Below are positions 1 through 6,324 of a stretch of DNA of 14,726 nucleotides, one piece after another; the stretch's first letter is position 1, and each line of letters opens with the position of its first letter. The translations under genes and the position numbers were made by a program. Source of the stretch: Pseudomonadota bacterium (lineage in GTDB: Bacteria > Myxococcota > UBA9042 > PHBI01); NCBI GenBank assembly GCA_005772945.1, contig SXIE01000402.1, positions 1-14,726 of the forward strand, read 5' to 3'. Below the pieces are notes generated by a model that had not been told where the DNA came from, searched no databases, and was given only the letters and a program-made list of their open reading frames with translations.

Positions 1-120
1 CACCTCACACGCCGCCAAGGACCGCGCGCAAGATACCGCGGGGTCCGAAAGAACGTCTTCGACTTACGCCGCACCGCCGCGGTCGAGAACCTGATCACGG
101 CCGACAGGCTCGCTTCCTAG
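1..120 (+). CDS. C-terminal fragment of a DDE-type transposase (partial, 5' end outside window)
   Basis: The first 39 codons form an open frame that ends in TAG at 118-120. The translation carries ARYRGVRKNVFDLRRTAAV followed by a short hydrophobic/charged tail. This R-Y-x-G-x-x-K-N-x-F-x-L-R-R-x-A-A-x-x-N-L pattern resembles the extreme C-terminus of IS1182/IS5-like DDE transposases, which excise and reinsert their own DNA. The catalytic DDE residues would lie upstream of the window and cannot be checked. A motif that looks like an IS end follows 23 bases after the stop codon and recurs elsewhere, which supports the reading. The family assignment rests on pattern memory from a short tail. 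Whether the full gene is intact is unknown. Confidence 0.55.
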   Translation, partial: HLTRRQGPRARYRGVRKNVFDLRRTAAVENLITADRLAS

Positions 121-137
121 ATTCTGTTCGGTGTTCT

Positions 138-197
138 AGGATATAGGCCATTTTGAACAGCCTGCGGGCAGTCGTTGGTACACAAACCATCGAACTC
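138..197 (+). repeat. 60-bp dispersed direct repeat, copy 1 (includes a putative IS right end)
   Basis: This stretch aligns without gaps to 2436-2495 with 56 of 60 bases identical; the differences are at 171, 174, 175 and 188. Its first part contains the IS-end-like motif ending AACAGCCTG at 156-164. The second part, from 165, contains TGGTACACAAAC and continues the similarity about 33 bases past the presumed IS terminus. The repeat lies directly downstream of the transposase tail. Confidence 0.8.
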
Positions 198-233
198 ACA
201 CCCGCAGCGAACCCACAGTGAAATGCGTTCACA

Positions 234-251
234 TCATTTTTCAACAGCCTG
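234..251 (+). repeat. Additional IS-end-like motif
   Basis: The motif ATTTTTCAACAGCCTG (236-251) matches the outer end of the inverted-repeat arms seen at 143-164 and 2341-2362. It lies 70 bases downstream of the first end, upstream of the SDR gene. It may be the terminus of a second, older insertion or the true outer end of the element. The sequence alone does not decide this. Confidence 0.45.
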
Positions 252-283
252 TTAGGATGCGCGCGTCCGGTTCCGGAGGCTGC

Positions 284-1363
284 GTGTCCAGCGATGGTTA
301 CGACCCACTTGGCGCTGAAGTGCGCGAGGCCCTCGTCTGCGTGACGGGCGCCGGCGGTTTCGTCGGCTCCCAGCTCGTGCGCCTCCTCCTCGCGCAGGGC
401 TATCGCGTGCGCGGCACCTGCCGCAACCCCGCCAAAGACAAGCACCTCGGGCTCCTCCCCGGCGCCGCCGAGCGCCTCACCCTGGTCGCCGCCGACCTCC
501 TGACCCCGGGCGCCTTCGACGACGCGTTCGCCGACGTGACGACCGTCATGCACACCGCGAGTCCCTACGTCATCGACGTCAAGGACCCGCAAGCCGAGCT
601 CGTCACGCCCGCGGTCGAAGGCACGCTCAATGTCCTCGGCGCCGCCAAGAACAACCCTCGCATCAAGCGCGTGGTCCTCACCTCGTCGGTCGCGGCCGTC
701 TCCGACAAGCCCGAGAAAGGCAAGGTCCTCACCGAGACCGACTGGAACCACACGAGCACGCTCAGGCGCAACCCGTACCACTTCTCGAAGACCCTCGCCG
801 AGAAGGCCGCCTGGGACTTCATGCGCGCCGAGCGCCCGAACTTCGACCTCGCCGTCATCAACCCCGCGGGCGTCATCGGGCCCTCGTTGTCACCCGCCCT
901 CAACAGCACGAACCAGATCTTCGCGGACCTCTTCAAGGGCCGCTATCCGGCGATCCTCGGCCTGACGTGGTCGTTGGTCGACGTGCGCGACGTGGCGCTG
1001 GCGCATGTGCTGGCGATGACGACCCCGCGTGCCAAGGGTCGCTACCTCTGCGCGGCCGCCGCGCTTTCGATGCGCGACCTCGTGCCGCTGGTCGCGCAGC
1101 ACGCGATCGCCAGCGACGGCGGGAACCGCAAGAAACTGCCGCGGCGCGGCCTGGATGGCGCCTTCGGGAACTTCCTCGTGCGGGCGATCCTATCGCGCTT
1201 CCAGCCGCGCGGATCGGGCAGCTACCTGCGCACGCACATCGGGCGCGCCTATCAGTTCGACACGACGCGCGTCCGGCGCGAGCTCGGACTCACGTTCCGT
1301 CCGATCGAAGGCAGCATCCGCGACACGCTCGACGACCTCGCGCGCTGGGGTCACGTCCCTTGA
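284..1363 (+). CDS. NAD(P)-dependent extended SDR oxidoreductase (epimerase / dihydroflavonol-reductase-like)
   Basis: The predicted 359-aa cytosolic protein belongs to the extended short-chain dehydrogenase/reductase superfamily. The Rossmann motif TGAGGFVG is at residues 21-28, the catalytic Ser region LTSSV near 132-136, and the catalytic pair Y-H-F-S-K at 165-169 (YxxxK). INPAGVIGP near 192-200 is typical of the dihydroflavonol-4-reductase/cinnamoyl-CoA reductase-like group. The family reduces or epimerises a carbonyl/hydroxyl substrate with NAD(P)H; the substrate cannot be read from sequence. I chose GTG at 284 because GGAGG lies at 275-279. The frame is open back to ATG 218, but that extension would be translated through the IS-end repeat. 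GTG 320 would be a shorter alternative. The gene converges on the small minus-strand gene ending at 1393. Confidence 0.88.
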   Translation: MSSDGYDPLGAEVREALVCVTGAGGFVGSQLVRLLLAQGYRVRGTCRNPAKDKHLGLLPGAAERLTLVAADLLTPGAFDDAFADVTTVMHTASPYVIDVKDPQAELVTPAVEGTLNVLGAAKNNPRIKRVVLTSSVAAVSDKPEKGKVLTETDWNHTSTLRRNPYHFSKTLAEKAAWDFMRAERPNFDLAVINPAGVIGPSLSPALNSTNQIFADLFKGRYPAILGLTWSLVDVRDVALAHVLAMTTPRAKGRYLCAAAALSMRDLVPLVAQHAIASDGGNRKKLPRRGLDGAFGNFLVRAILSRFQPRGSGSYLRTHIGRAYQFDTTRVRRELGLTFRPIEGSIRDTLDDLARWGHVP

Positions 1364-1376
1364 CCCCGCACGCGAA

Positions 1377-1390
1377 GGCCCGGCAGGGCC
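1377..1390. terminator. Small GC hairpin between convergent genes
   Basis: GGCCC (1377-1381) pairs with GGGCC (1386-1390) around a GGCA loop. It sits in the 29-base gap between the SDR stop and the stop of the minus-strand gene. There is no T tract, so any terminator role is inferred only from its position. Confidence 0.3.
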
Positions 1391-1392
1391 GA

Positions 1393-1710
1393 TCACGTCC
1401 CGTCGCCCGTCTCCCCGGGTGGTGGCAAGCGATACCACGCCCAGCGTTCGCCGCGCGACGGATGCCCAGGCAGGGGACCCCGCAGGCCATGCAGGACCGC
1501 GTTCTCGGCCAGCCATTTCTCGACGAGCGCGAAGAACTCGGGGTCGCGCACCCGCTCACGGTGCGCTTCGGAGACAACACTATGGGTCACGACATCGAGG
1601 GTGTGAAATTGGTCGAGGTGCGTGAGGCGCGTCAACGCGCGCGCGAGCGCGACGCGATCGAGCGAACGGAAATCCGGAATCTCACGGGGGTCATCGTGGC
1701 GGCCGAACAT
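1393..1710 (-). CDS. Small hypothetical protein
   Basis: This is a 105-aa protein with GC-rich third codon positions and normal composition: a central run of charged and hydrophobic residues, and a C-terminal stretch rich in Gly, Pro and Arg. I see no signal peptide, membrane segment or known motif, and I do not recognise the family. ATG at 1710 gives the longest frame but has no clear ribosome-binding site, and it overlaps by 15 bases the preferred GTG start of the divergent lipoprotein at 1696. One of the two starts may therefore lie further inside its gene. The 3' end converges with the SDR gene. The frame could be spurious, but its length and codon pattern favour a real gene. Confidence 0.55.
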   Translation of the reverse strand: MFGRHDDPREIPDFRSLDRVALARALTRLTHLDQFHTLDVVTHSVVSEAHRERVRDPEFFALVEKWLAENAVLHGLRGPLPGHPSRGERWAWYRLPPPGETGDGT

Positions 1711-2340
1711 GGCGGGTACTCTAGCAGACGCGGGTGGCTCGGCCTAGCGGCGTGCGTGTGCTTGGCGACCGCCTGCGACGGCGGCGGGAGCCTCGGCACG
1801 CCGGACGTCAGCGACATCGACCGCATCGATCCTACGTGCAAGACCGGACCGCGCGTGGCCGGCGCCTGCGGCGAGCCAACCGTCCGCCACGATGAGCTGG
1901 CGCCCGGCGTCTCCGCGCAGCACATCGAGGACGAGACCCCGATCAGCTACGCCGTCTCGCCGCCGACCGTCGGCGATCACCGCGGCGCCTGGGCGAAGTG
2001 GGGCGAGTACAGCTACCTGCCGCCGCAGCGCTGGCTCCACAACGCGGAGCACGGCGGCATCGTCCTCCTCTATGATCCGTGCGTGACCGACGTGGTCGTC
2101 AACGCGCTCCGAACCTTCGCGCACGGGGTCCCCGACGACGACGCGGGCCCGTTTCGCTGGGTCATGACGCCGTACCCCGGCCTGGGCTCGCAGGTCGCCG
2201 TTCTCGCCTGGGGTTGGGCGTGGATGTCGGAGTGCGTCGACACCGCCGCGATGACGACGTTCATCGAGGCGCACTACCGGCAGGCGACCGAGGATGTGCC
2301 GCATCCGGGAAGCTACGACACCGGCTGGATCGGCGACTAG
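1696..2340 (+). CDS. DUF3105-like lipoprotein
   Basis: The 214-aa protein begins with an n-region containing RR, a hydrophobic core and the lipobox LATAC (residues 23-27), so it is probably lipidated at Cys27 and held at the cell envelope. The mature part matches the DUF3105 pattern: a P-P-T-x-G-x-H block (VSPPTVGDH), a W-G-x-Y block, then W-L-H-N-A-E-H-G-G followed by a hydrophobic strand and a Tyr. The conserved His and Glu residues suggest metal or ligand binding, but the family's function is unknown. Cysteines near DPC and SEC could pair. GTG 1696, with GGGGG at 1686-1690, is the only good start that keeps a full signal peptide; the frame is open further upstream into the SDR gene. The stop codon directly abuts the palindromic element at 2341. 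Confidence 0.8.
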   Translation: MAAEHGGYSSRRGWLGLAACVCLATACDGGGSLGTPDVSDIDRIDPTCKTGPRVAGACGEPTVRHDELAPGVSAQHIEDETPISYAVSPPTVGDHRGAWAKWGEYSYLPPQRWLHNAEHGGIVLLYDPCVTDVVVNALRTFAHGVPDDDAGPFRWVMTPYPGLGSQVAVLAWGWAWMSECVDTAAMTTFIEAHYRQATEDVPHPGSYDTGWIGD

Positions 2341-2462
2341 CAGGCTGTTGAGAATGGCCTATCTCCGTCGTCGCGGCGCTCGCTCGCTCCTGCGGCGACC
2401 GTGAGGTCGCCTCGTCGCTCGTCTCGCTTGCTCCCAGGATATAGGCCATTTTGAACAGCCTG
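2341..2462. mobile_element. 122-bp MITE-like palindromic element between convergent genes
   Basis: The element starts with CAGGCTGTTG (2341) and ends with AACAGCCTG (2462). The 22-base terminal arms (2341-2362 and 2441-2462) are inverted repeats with 20 of 22 positions complementary. A perfect inner hairpin, GGCGACC (2394-2400) with GGTCGCC (2405-2411), sits near the middle. The right arm is identical to the presumed IS end at 143-164, so this could be an internally deleted, non-autonomous derivative of that IS. It begins on the base after the DUF3105-like stop codon, and the convergent aminotransferase ends 44 bases to its right. It may thus act as a bidirectional terminator. No target-site duplication is visible. 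Confidence 0.65.
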
Positions 2463-2495
2463 CGGGCATTCTGTGGTACACAAACTATCGAACTC
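2436..2495 (+). repeat. 60-bp dispersed direct repeat, copy 2
   Basis: It aligns to 138-197 with 56 of 60 identities and no gaps. It covers the right arm of the palindromic element and continues 33 bases beyond it, through TGGTACACAAAC. Similarity past the arm means either that the true element end lies further out, or that both insertions entered the same type of target. Confidence 0.8.
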
Positions 2496-2505
2496 GAATT
2501 CGGTG

Positions 2506-3738
2506 CTAGGTCCCATGCGGCACGAAAGCCTCGGCGGCGGCCGCGAGCACGCCCTCGGTCTCGGCGAGCGCGTTGGGCCAGTGCGGGGCGATGCGCAGCA
2601 GGCCTTCGGGGGTCGAGACCTTCACGCCGTGACGCGCGAAGACCGCGGCGACGTGACCGATCGCGACACCCGGGGGCGGCACCAGGCTGAGGGTGCCCGA
2701 GCGCTCGGCGAGGTGGGGCGAGCGCAGGCTCACGGCGCCGAGCGCGACGAGCGCGGGCTCGAGGCGATCGAGATAGGCCTGGACGTGGGCGTGGATGGCG
2801 GCGACGCCGAGGTGGTTCAGGAGTCCGAGGGATGCGGCGAGCGCGACGAAGGCGCCGCTCGACAGCGAGCCGGCCTCGAGCGCGCTTGCCTCGGCGCGAC
2901 TCGGGCGCATGTAGTCCAAGGCGACGCCTGCGCCATTTGCAGTTGGAAACAAGAATCCGATCGGGTCGCGCAACGACAGCCACCCGTGCATTCGCTCGTC
3001 GAGAGCGGCGAGGGCGTCGGGCGCGACATAGAGCCAGCCTGCGCCAGGAACGGCCATGAGCCATTTGTGACTGCCGCCGGTCGCGAAGTCGCAGCCCGCC
3101 GCGGCCAGCGAAAGTGGCGTCACTCCCGCGGCCTGGATCGCATCGACCGCGACGCGCGCATGGGCGGCGTGAGCCCGCGCGGCGATGGCCGCGAGCGGCA
3201 TGACGAGCCCGGTCTGGAACTGCACCGCCGACACGGCGACGAGACGCACCTTGCCGTCGGCCAGGAGCGCCTCGAGGCGCGCGAGACCCGGGGGTTCCGC
3301 GCCGTCCGGCGGACGCCGCAAGTCCTCGGCGTCGAGCCAGCGAACCTCGAGGCCACGGGCCTCGGCGACCCGCAACCAGGGCACGACGTTGGTCGGGAAC
3401 TCGCCGCGGAGAAGCACCAGCGCATCGCCCGGACGGACCCGCAGCGACTGCGCGATGATTTGTACACCAACGGTTGTCGAGGGCACGAGCGCGAGGGTCG
3501 CGGCGGGCACCGCGAGAAGCCGCGCGAGCTCGTCTTTGGTCCGCGCACGCGCACGCAGACCGACCTCGAAACCCGCGACGCCGTCGATGGCAGTCTCGCG
3601 GATCCAAGCCCCGAGGGCGTCGGCGATCGGGGTGGAGATCGGCGAGATGGCGGCGTGCGCGAGGTAAGCCTTCGCGGCCAGCGTCGGAAAGAGCGCGCGC
3701 GATCCGAGCTCGGGCGGAACGCCCTCGAACCCAGTCAC
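2506..3738 (-). CDS. Class V aminotransferase-fold PLP enzyme
   Basis: The 410-aa protein is a fold-type I PLP enzyme of the aminotransferase class V group (cysteine desulfurase / isopenicillin-N epimerase / kynureninase relatives). Visible features are a PLP-phosphate Ser/Thr cluster PSTTVG (86-91), the cofactor-binding Asp in VDAIQAAG (D199), the Schiff-base lysine in GGSHKW (K225), and a substrate-carboxylate Arg in LLRIAPH (about R382). There is no obvious active-site cysteine loop, so desulfurase activity is not indicated; transamination, racemisation or elimination all remain possible. The GTG start (3738) shares the four bases GTGA with the TGA of the upstream gene, which implies translational coupling. 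It is the last gene of a leftward four-gene cluster that also contains a second PLP enzyme. A longer open frame upstream is a shadow of the neighbouring gene. Confidence 0.88.
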   Translation of the reverse strand: MTGFEGVPPELGSRALFPTLAAKAYLAHAAISPISTPIADALGAWIRETAIDGVAGFEVGLRARARTKDELARLLAVPAATLALVPSTTVGVQIIAQSLRVRPGDALVLLRGEFPTNVVPWLRVAEARGLEVRWLDAEDLRRPPDGAEPPGLARLEALLADGKVRLVAVSAVQFQTGLVMPLAAIAARAHAAHARVAVDAIQAAGVTPLSLAAAGCDFATGGSHKWLMAVPGAGWLYVAPDALAALDERMHGWLSLRDPIGFLFPTANGAGVALDYMRPSRAEASALEAGSLSSGAFVALAASLGLLNHLGVAAIHAHVQAYLDRLEPALVALGAVSLRSPHLAERSGTLSLVPPPGVAIGHVAAVFARHGVKVSTPEGLLRIAPHWPNALAETEGVLAAAAEAFVPHGT

Positions 3739-4391
3739 GACGAGACCGCGCCGCGCCGCGCGTTCATCGCCTCGAGGTGCGTGCGCGCGAGCGTCGCGGC
3801 CTCGTCGTCCATGTGCTCGTCGGCGAGGAGGACACACACCTTGCGCGTCTCGGGATGCTCCGGGAACGCAGCGATCAAGCGCTGGAGCGCCTCCAGGCGA
3901 TCGCTCGCGGTCGACTCGTCGAGGGCCCAGCGCGCCATCGCGTCGGCCATCGAGAGGGTCGCGAGTTGATCGGCGAAGCGCACGGTCTCCTCGATGCGTG
4001 CCCGCACGGCCGTCGCTGGAAAGGGCGGCGCGATCTCGACGGCGAGCCCGTGCGGCAACCAGCTGACACGCAGGCGCACGAAGGCGGCGAGCAGGTCGCC
4101 GCGCCCGAGGGCACGCGCCGCGACGATGTACGCGAGCGGCGGCGGCGGGAGCTCGGTCGTGATCTGGAGCGTCGTCGGGAGCGCCGCCACGCAGACGACC
4201 CGGCCGAGAACGGGCCCGGCCAGCGCAGCGGACGAGCCCTTCTTGAGAGGCGGAAAGAGGCGCCGCGCGAGCTCGACGGCCCTCTGGGGCGAGCGCCGCG
4301 CGGTGTTCCACATCGACAACCCGAAGATCGCCACCAGGACCGCACCGCCGAGGCTGACGACCAGGAGCAGCGGATCGGAGGCAGGGGTCAT
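3735..4391 (-). CDS. Membrane-anchored hypothetical protein
   Basis: The 218-aa protein has one N-terminal hydrophobic segment (about residues 7-27, LLLVVSLGGAVLVAIFGL), which predicts a single membrane anchor, followed by a soluble domain rich in Ala, Leu and Arg. The C-terminal third (about 150-210) looks mostly helical, with regular spacing that could be TPR-like. I cannot assign a family. The ATG at 4391 lies 19 bases after the YbjN-like gene, and its stop codon overlaps the aminotransferase start, so it is almost certainly co-transcribed with both. It may scaffold or tether the products of the cluster; that is inference from position only. Confidence 0.7.
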   Translation of the reverse strand: MTPASDPLLLVVSLGGAVLVAIFGLSMWNTARRSPQRAVELARRLFPPLKKGSSAALAGPVLGRVVCVAALPTTLQITTELPPPPLAYIVAARALGRGDLLAAFVRLRVSWLPHGLAVEIAPPFPATAVRARIEETVRFADQLATLSMADAMARWALDESTASDRLEALQRLIAAFPEHPETRKVCVLLADEHMDDEAATLARTHLEAMNARRGAVSS

Positions 4392-4410
4392 GGCGCCGGA
4401 GACGAGGCGG

Positions 4411-4875
4411 TCAGTGCGATTCGCGAATGACGGCGAGCGCGTCGGCCGGGGTCATGTTCGCGTAGAGCACCTTCATGAGACCGGGGAAGTAGCGGTCTGC
4501 GGTGCCGAGGTTCGCGTAGAGGAGGTTGCGCACGAAGATGGGCGTCAGCGCGATGCTCTCGACGTCGGCGCTGGTCTTGAAACGCACCTCGCCGTCCTGG
4601 AAATCGAGCTCGAAATTGCCGATCAGGATCCCGAAATTCGCACGCATCAAATACTCGCAGACCGCGAGGCGCTTGGCCTCGGGCACGACGAGCGGATAGA
4701 TGGTGACGACACTCAGGCGCTCGGTGTCTTCGTAGGAAACGACCCAGCAGCTGAGGACAGACGCCTCGCCGTTGAACGTGAAGTGGACGCGCTGGCCGTC
4801 GGGGCCTGGGCGGACCTCGTAGATCCACTGACCCTCGTCGAGGAAGTCGATTGCGGCGTCGAGAAGCCTGCCCAT
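4411..4875 (-). CDS. YbjN-domain protein (putative sensory transduction regulator family)
   Basis: The 154-aa protein resembles the YbjN fold: an N-terminal helix (LLDAAIDFLDEGQW), a strand pair carrying a sequence of the type VHFTFNGEASVLSCWV, a Glu/Lys-rich helix ending LMRANFGILIGNFELDF, the turn DGEVRFK and a C-terminal helical part. The family includes E. coli YbjN and chaperone-like relatives linked to stress and motility phenotypes; the biochemical activity is not established. ATG 4875 is used here; an in-frame GTG at 4881 is an alternative, and neither has a strong ribosome-binding site. It lies 68 bases downstream of the decarboxylase and 19 bases upstream of the membrane protein, in the same direction. 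Confidence 0.7.
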   Translation of the reverse strand: MGRLLDAAIDFLDEGQWIYEVRPGPDGQRVHFTFNGEASVLSCWVVSYEDTERLSVVTIYPLVVPEAKRLAVCEYLMRANFGILIGNFELDFQDGEVRFKTSADVESIALTPIFVRNLLYANLGTADRYFPGLMKVLYANMTPADALAVIRESH

Positions 4876-4943
4876 GAGCACATCATGGCCGAGGCGCGGG
4901 ACGTTGTCGAGCGGAGGACCGGAGGCCTTCGCGAGCGGACCAC

Positions 4944-6239
4944 CTAGGACGCGGCGCGGTCGGACGTGTCGACCAGCAGCTCGCCGGCGAAGCCACGCAT
5001 ACAATGGTCGCTGGCCATGCTCGTGCCATAGGCGCCGGCCGGGAAGAGCGCGACCAGGTCGCCCTCGGCGAGCGGCGGGAGGAGGCGGTCCTTGGCGAAG
5101 ATGTCGTTGGCTTCGTTGATGTTGCCGGCGACGTGGTAGCGGACGGTCGGCTCGGCGAGCGGGTCGGCCACGGGCACGATGGCCATCGGGATCCCGTAAT
5201 GCGCGGCGAACACGTTGGTGTTGTGGCCGATATCCAGGCCGACCCAGGTCGCGAGGCGGCGCGGCTCGACGGTCGTCACCTCGGCCACGAGGACGCCCGA
5301 GGCAGCCATGATGTACGTGCCGGGCTCGCACTTGAGCCGGAGGGGGCGCTCGGAATGGGCGAGGGCAGCCCGGATGAGGTCGGCCCAAGTCGCGAGCGCG
5401 AGCGGGCTGTCGTCCGGGCGTTGGGGCCAACAAAGACCCCCGCCGACGTTGAGGGTGGTGACACTCGGGATCGCGTTGGCGAGCGCGACGAGGCGCTCCA
5501 TCGCGCCGCCGAGGGTCGCGGCCTGTGCGGCTTGAAGGCCCCACCCCGGGTGAATGTGAAGCTCGTTCACAGTGAGGCCGAGGCTCGCGGCGTACGCGGC
5601 CGCGGCGAGGACGTCGGCGCCGTCGAAGCCGAACTTCGAGTGGCCGTAGGCGAGCTTGGGCTCCTCGCCCCAGCCGACGGTGACCTCGGGGTTGATGCGC
5701 AGACCCACGGCGGCAGCCGGGCTCGCGGACTTGCCCGCCGCGGCCAGCGTGGCGGCCCAGCGCCGAAGGGCCGAGCGCGCGTCGAGGTTCACGTGGACGT
5801 CGGCGGCGGCGAAGGCGGCGAGGTCGCGGCCCGAGAGCATGCCGGCGGTGGCGGAGATCTGGTCGGCCTGCCAACCCTGCGCGAGGGCCCAGGCGACCTC
5901 ACGCGGTGAGCACACATCGATGGCGACGCCCTCGGCTCGGAGACAGGCGAGCACGGGCGGAAAGCGATTGGCCTTCAGCGCATAGTGGATCGCGTACGGA
6001 ACGCCGACGGTCGCGAGCGCCTCGCGCAGGGCGGCGACGCGGCGGCGGATGGTCGCGGCATCGTAGACATAGAGCGGCGTGCCGTGGCCGCGGGCGAGCG
6101 GCGCGAGCGCGACGCCGCCGAGGGTGAGGCCGGCGGGACCGACGTCGAGAGCACCTCCGGCGCGCCAGAACGGGCTCGGGGTAGGACCGGCGGCGGCAGA
6201 CCAAGCGACAACAGCGGAGGGTTCCATCGCGCGCATCAT
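4944..6239 (-). CDS. Fold-type III PLP-dependent decarboxylase (DAP/Orn/Arg decarboxylase family 2-like)
   Basis: The protein is about 431 aa, the usual length for the diaminopimelate/ornithine decarboxylase family 2, which decarboxylates basic amino acids or related substrates. The PLP lysine is in HYALKANRF (K89). HSKFGF (200-205), HIHPGWG (228-234), the phosphate loop NVGGGL (264-269) and CEPGTY (304-309) follow in the expected order, and GAYGTSM (402-408) matches the family's C-terminal GAYG motif. The segment where characterised family members carry the catalytic C-E/D-S-x-D motif reads GNINEANDIF (372-381), so the catalytic Cys is absent. The substrate is therefore uncertain, and calling it lysA would be unsafe. 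Starts at 6239, 6236 or 6227 are all possible; none has a clear ribosome-binding site. It is the first gene of the leftward cluster and divergent from the lipoprotein gene. Confidence 0.85.
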   Translation of the reverse strand: MMRAMEPSAVVAWSAAAGPTPSPFWRAGGALDVGPAGLTLGGVALAPLARGHGTPLYVYDAATIRRRVAALREALATVGVPYAIHYALKANRFPPVLACLRAEGVAIDVCSPREVAWALAQGWQADQISATAGMLSGRDLAAFAAADVHVNLDARSALRRWAATLAAAGKSASPAAAVGLRINPEVTVGWGEEPKLAYGHSKFGFDGADVLAAAAYAASLGLTVNELHIHPGWGLQAAQAATLGGAMERLVALANAIPSVTTLNVGGGLCWPQRPDDSPLALATWADLIRAALAHSERPLRLKCEPGTYIMAASGVLVAEVTTVEPRRLATWVGLDIGHNTNVFAAHYGIPMAIVPVADPLAEPTVRYHVAGNINEANDIFAKDRLLPPLAEGDLVALFPAGAYGTSMASDHCMRGFAGELLVDTSDRAAS

Positions 6240-6280
6240 AAGAGGAGAGCGCGGCGCGCGCCCAGCGCGGAAAGGTCCCC

Positions 6281-6308
6281 TTGCCGAGTTGCGGGGGCGC
6301 GCTATGCT
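6281..6308 (+). promoter_or_regulatory. Possible sigma70-type promoter for the lipoprotein gene
   Basis: TTGCCG (6281-6286) and TATGCT (6303-6308) are separated by 16 bases in the intergenic space between the divergent decarboxylase and lipoprotein genes. The predicted transcription start would fall almost on the ribosome-binding site, giving a very short leader. This weakens the call. Confidence 0.3.
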
Positions 6309-6324
6309 GCGCGCGGAGGATTCC

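Noticed and set aside
95..781. A 228-codon minus-strand frame across the SDR gene and the repeat
   Set aside because: It is the antisense of the SDR gene. Its shared peptide with another frame near 2440-2500 only reflects the 60-bp DNA repeat.
2506..3738. Cysteine desulfurase (nifS/iscS/sufS) assignment
   Set aside because: No convincing catalytic cysteine loop and no Fe-S cluster genes nearby, so only the class V fold is claimed.
2473..3969. A 498-codon plus-strand open frame opposite the class V aminotransferase
   Set aside because: It mirrors a gene with clear PLP-binding motifs. Its own translation is Arg/Gly/Glu-rich with no recognisable fold.
4944..6239. Diaminopimelate decarboxylase (lysA) assignment
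   Set aside because: The C-E/D-S-x-D motif is replaced by NINEAND and no lysine biosynthesis neighbours are present.
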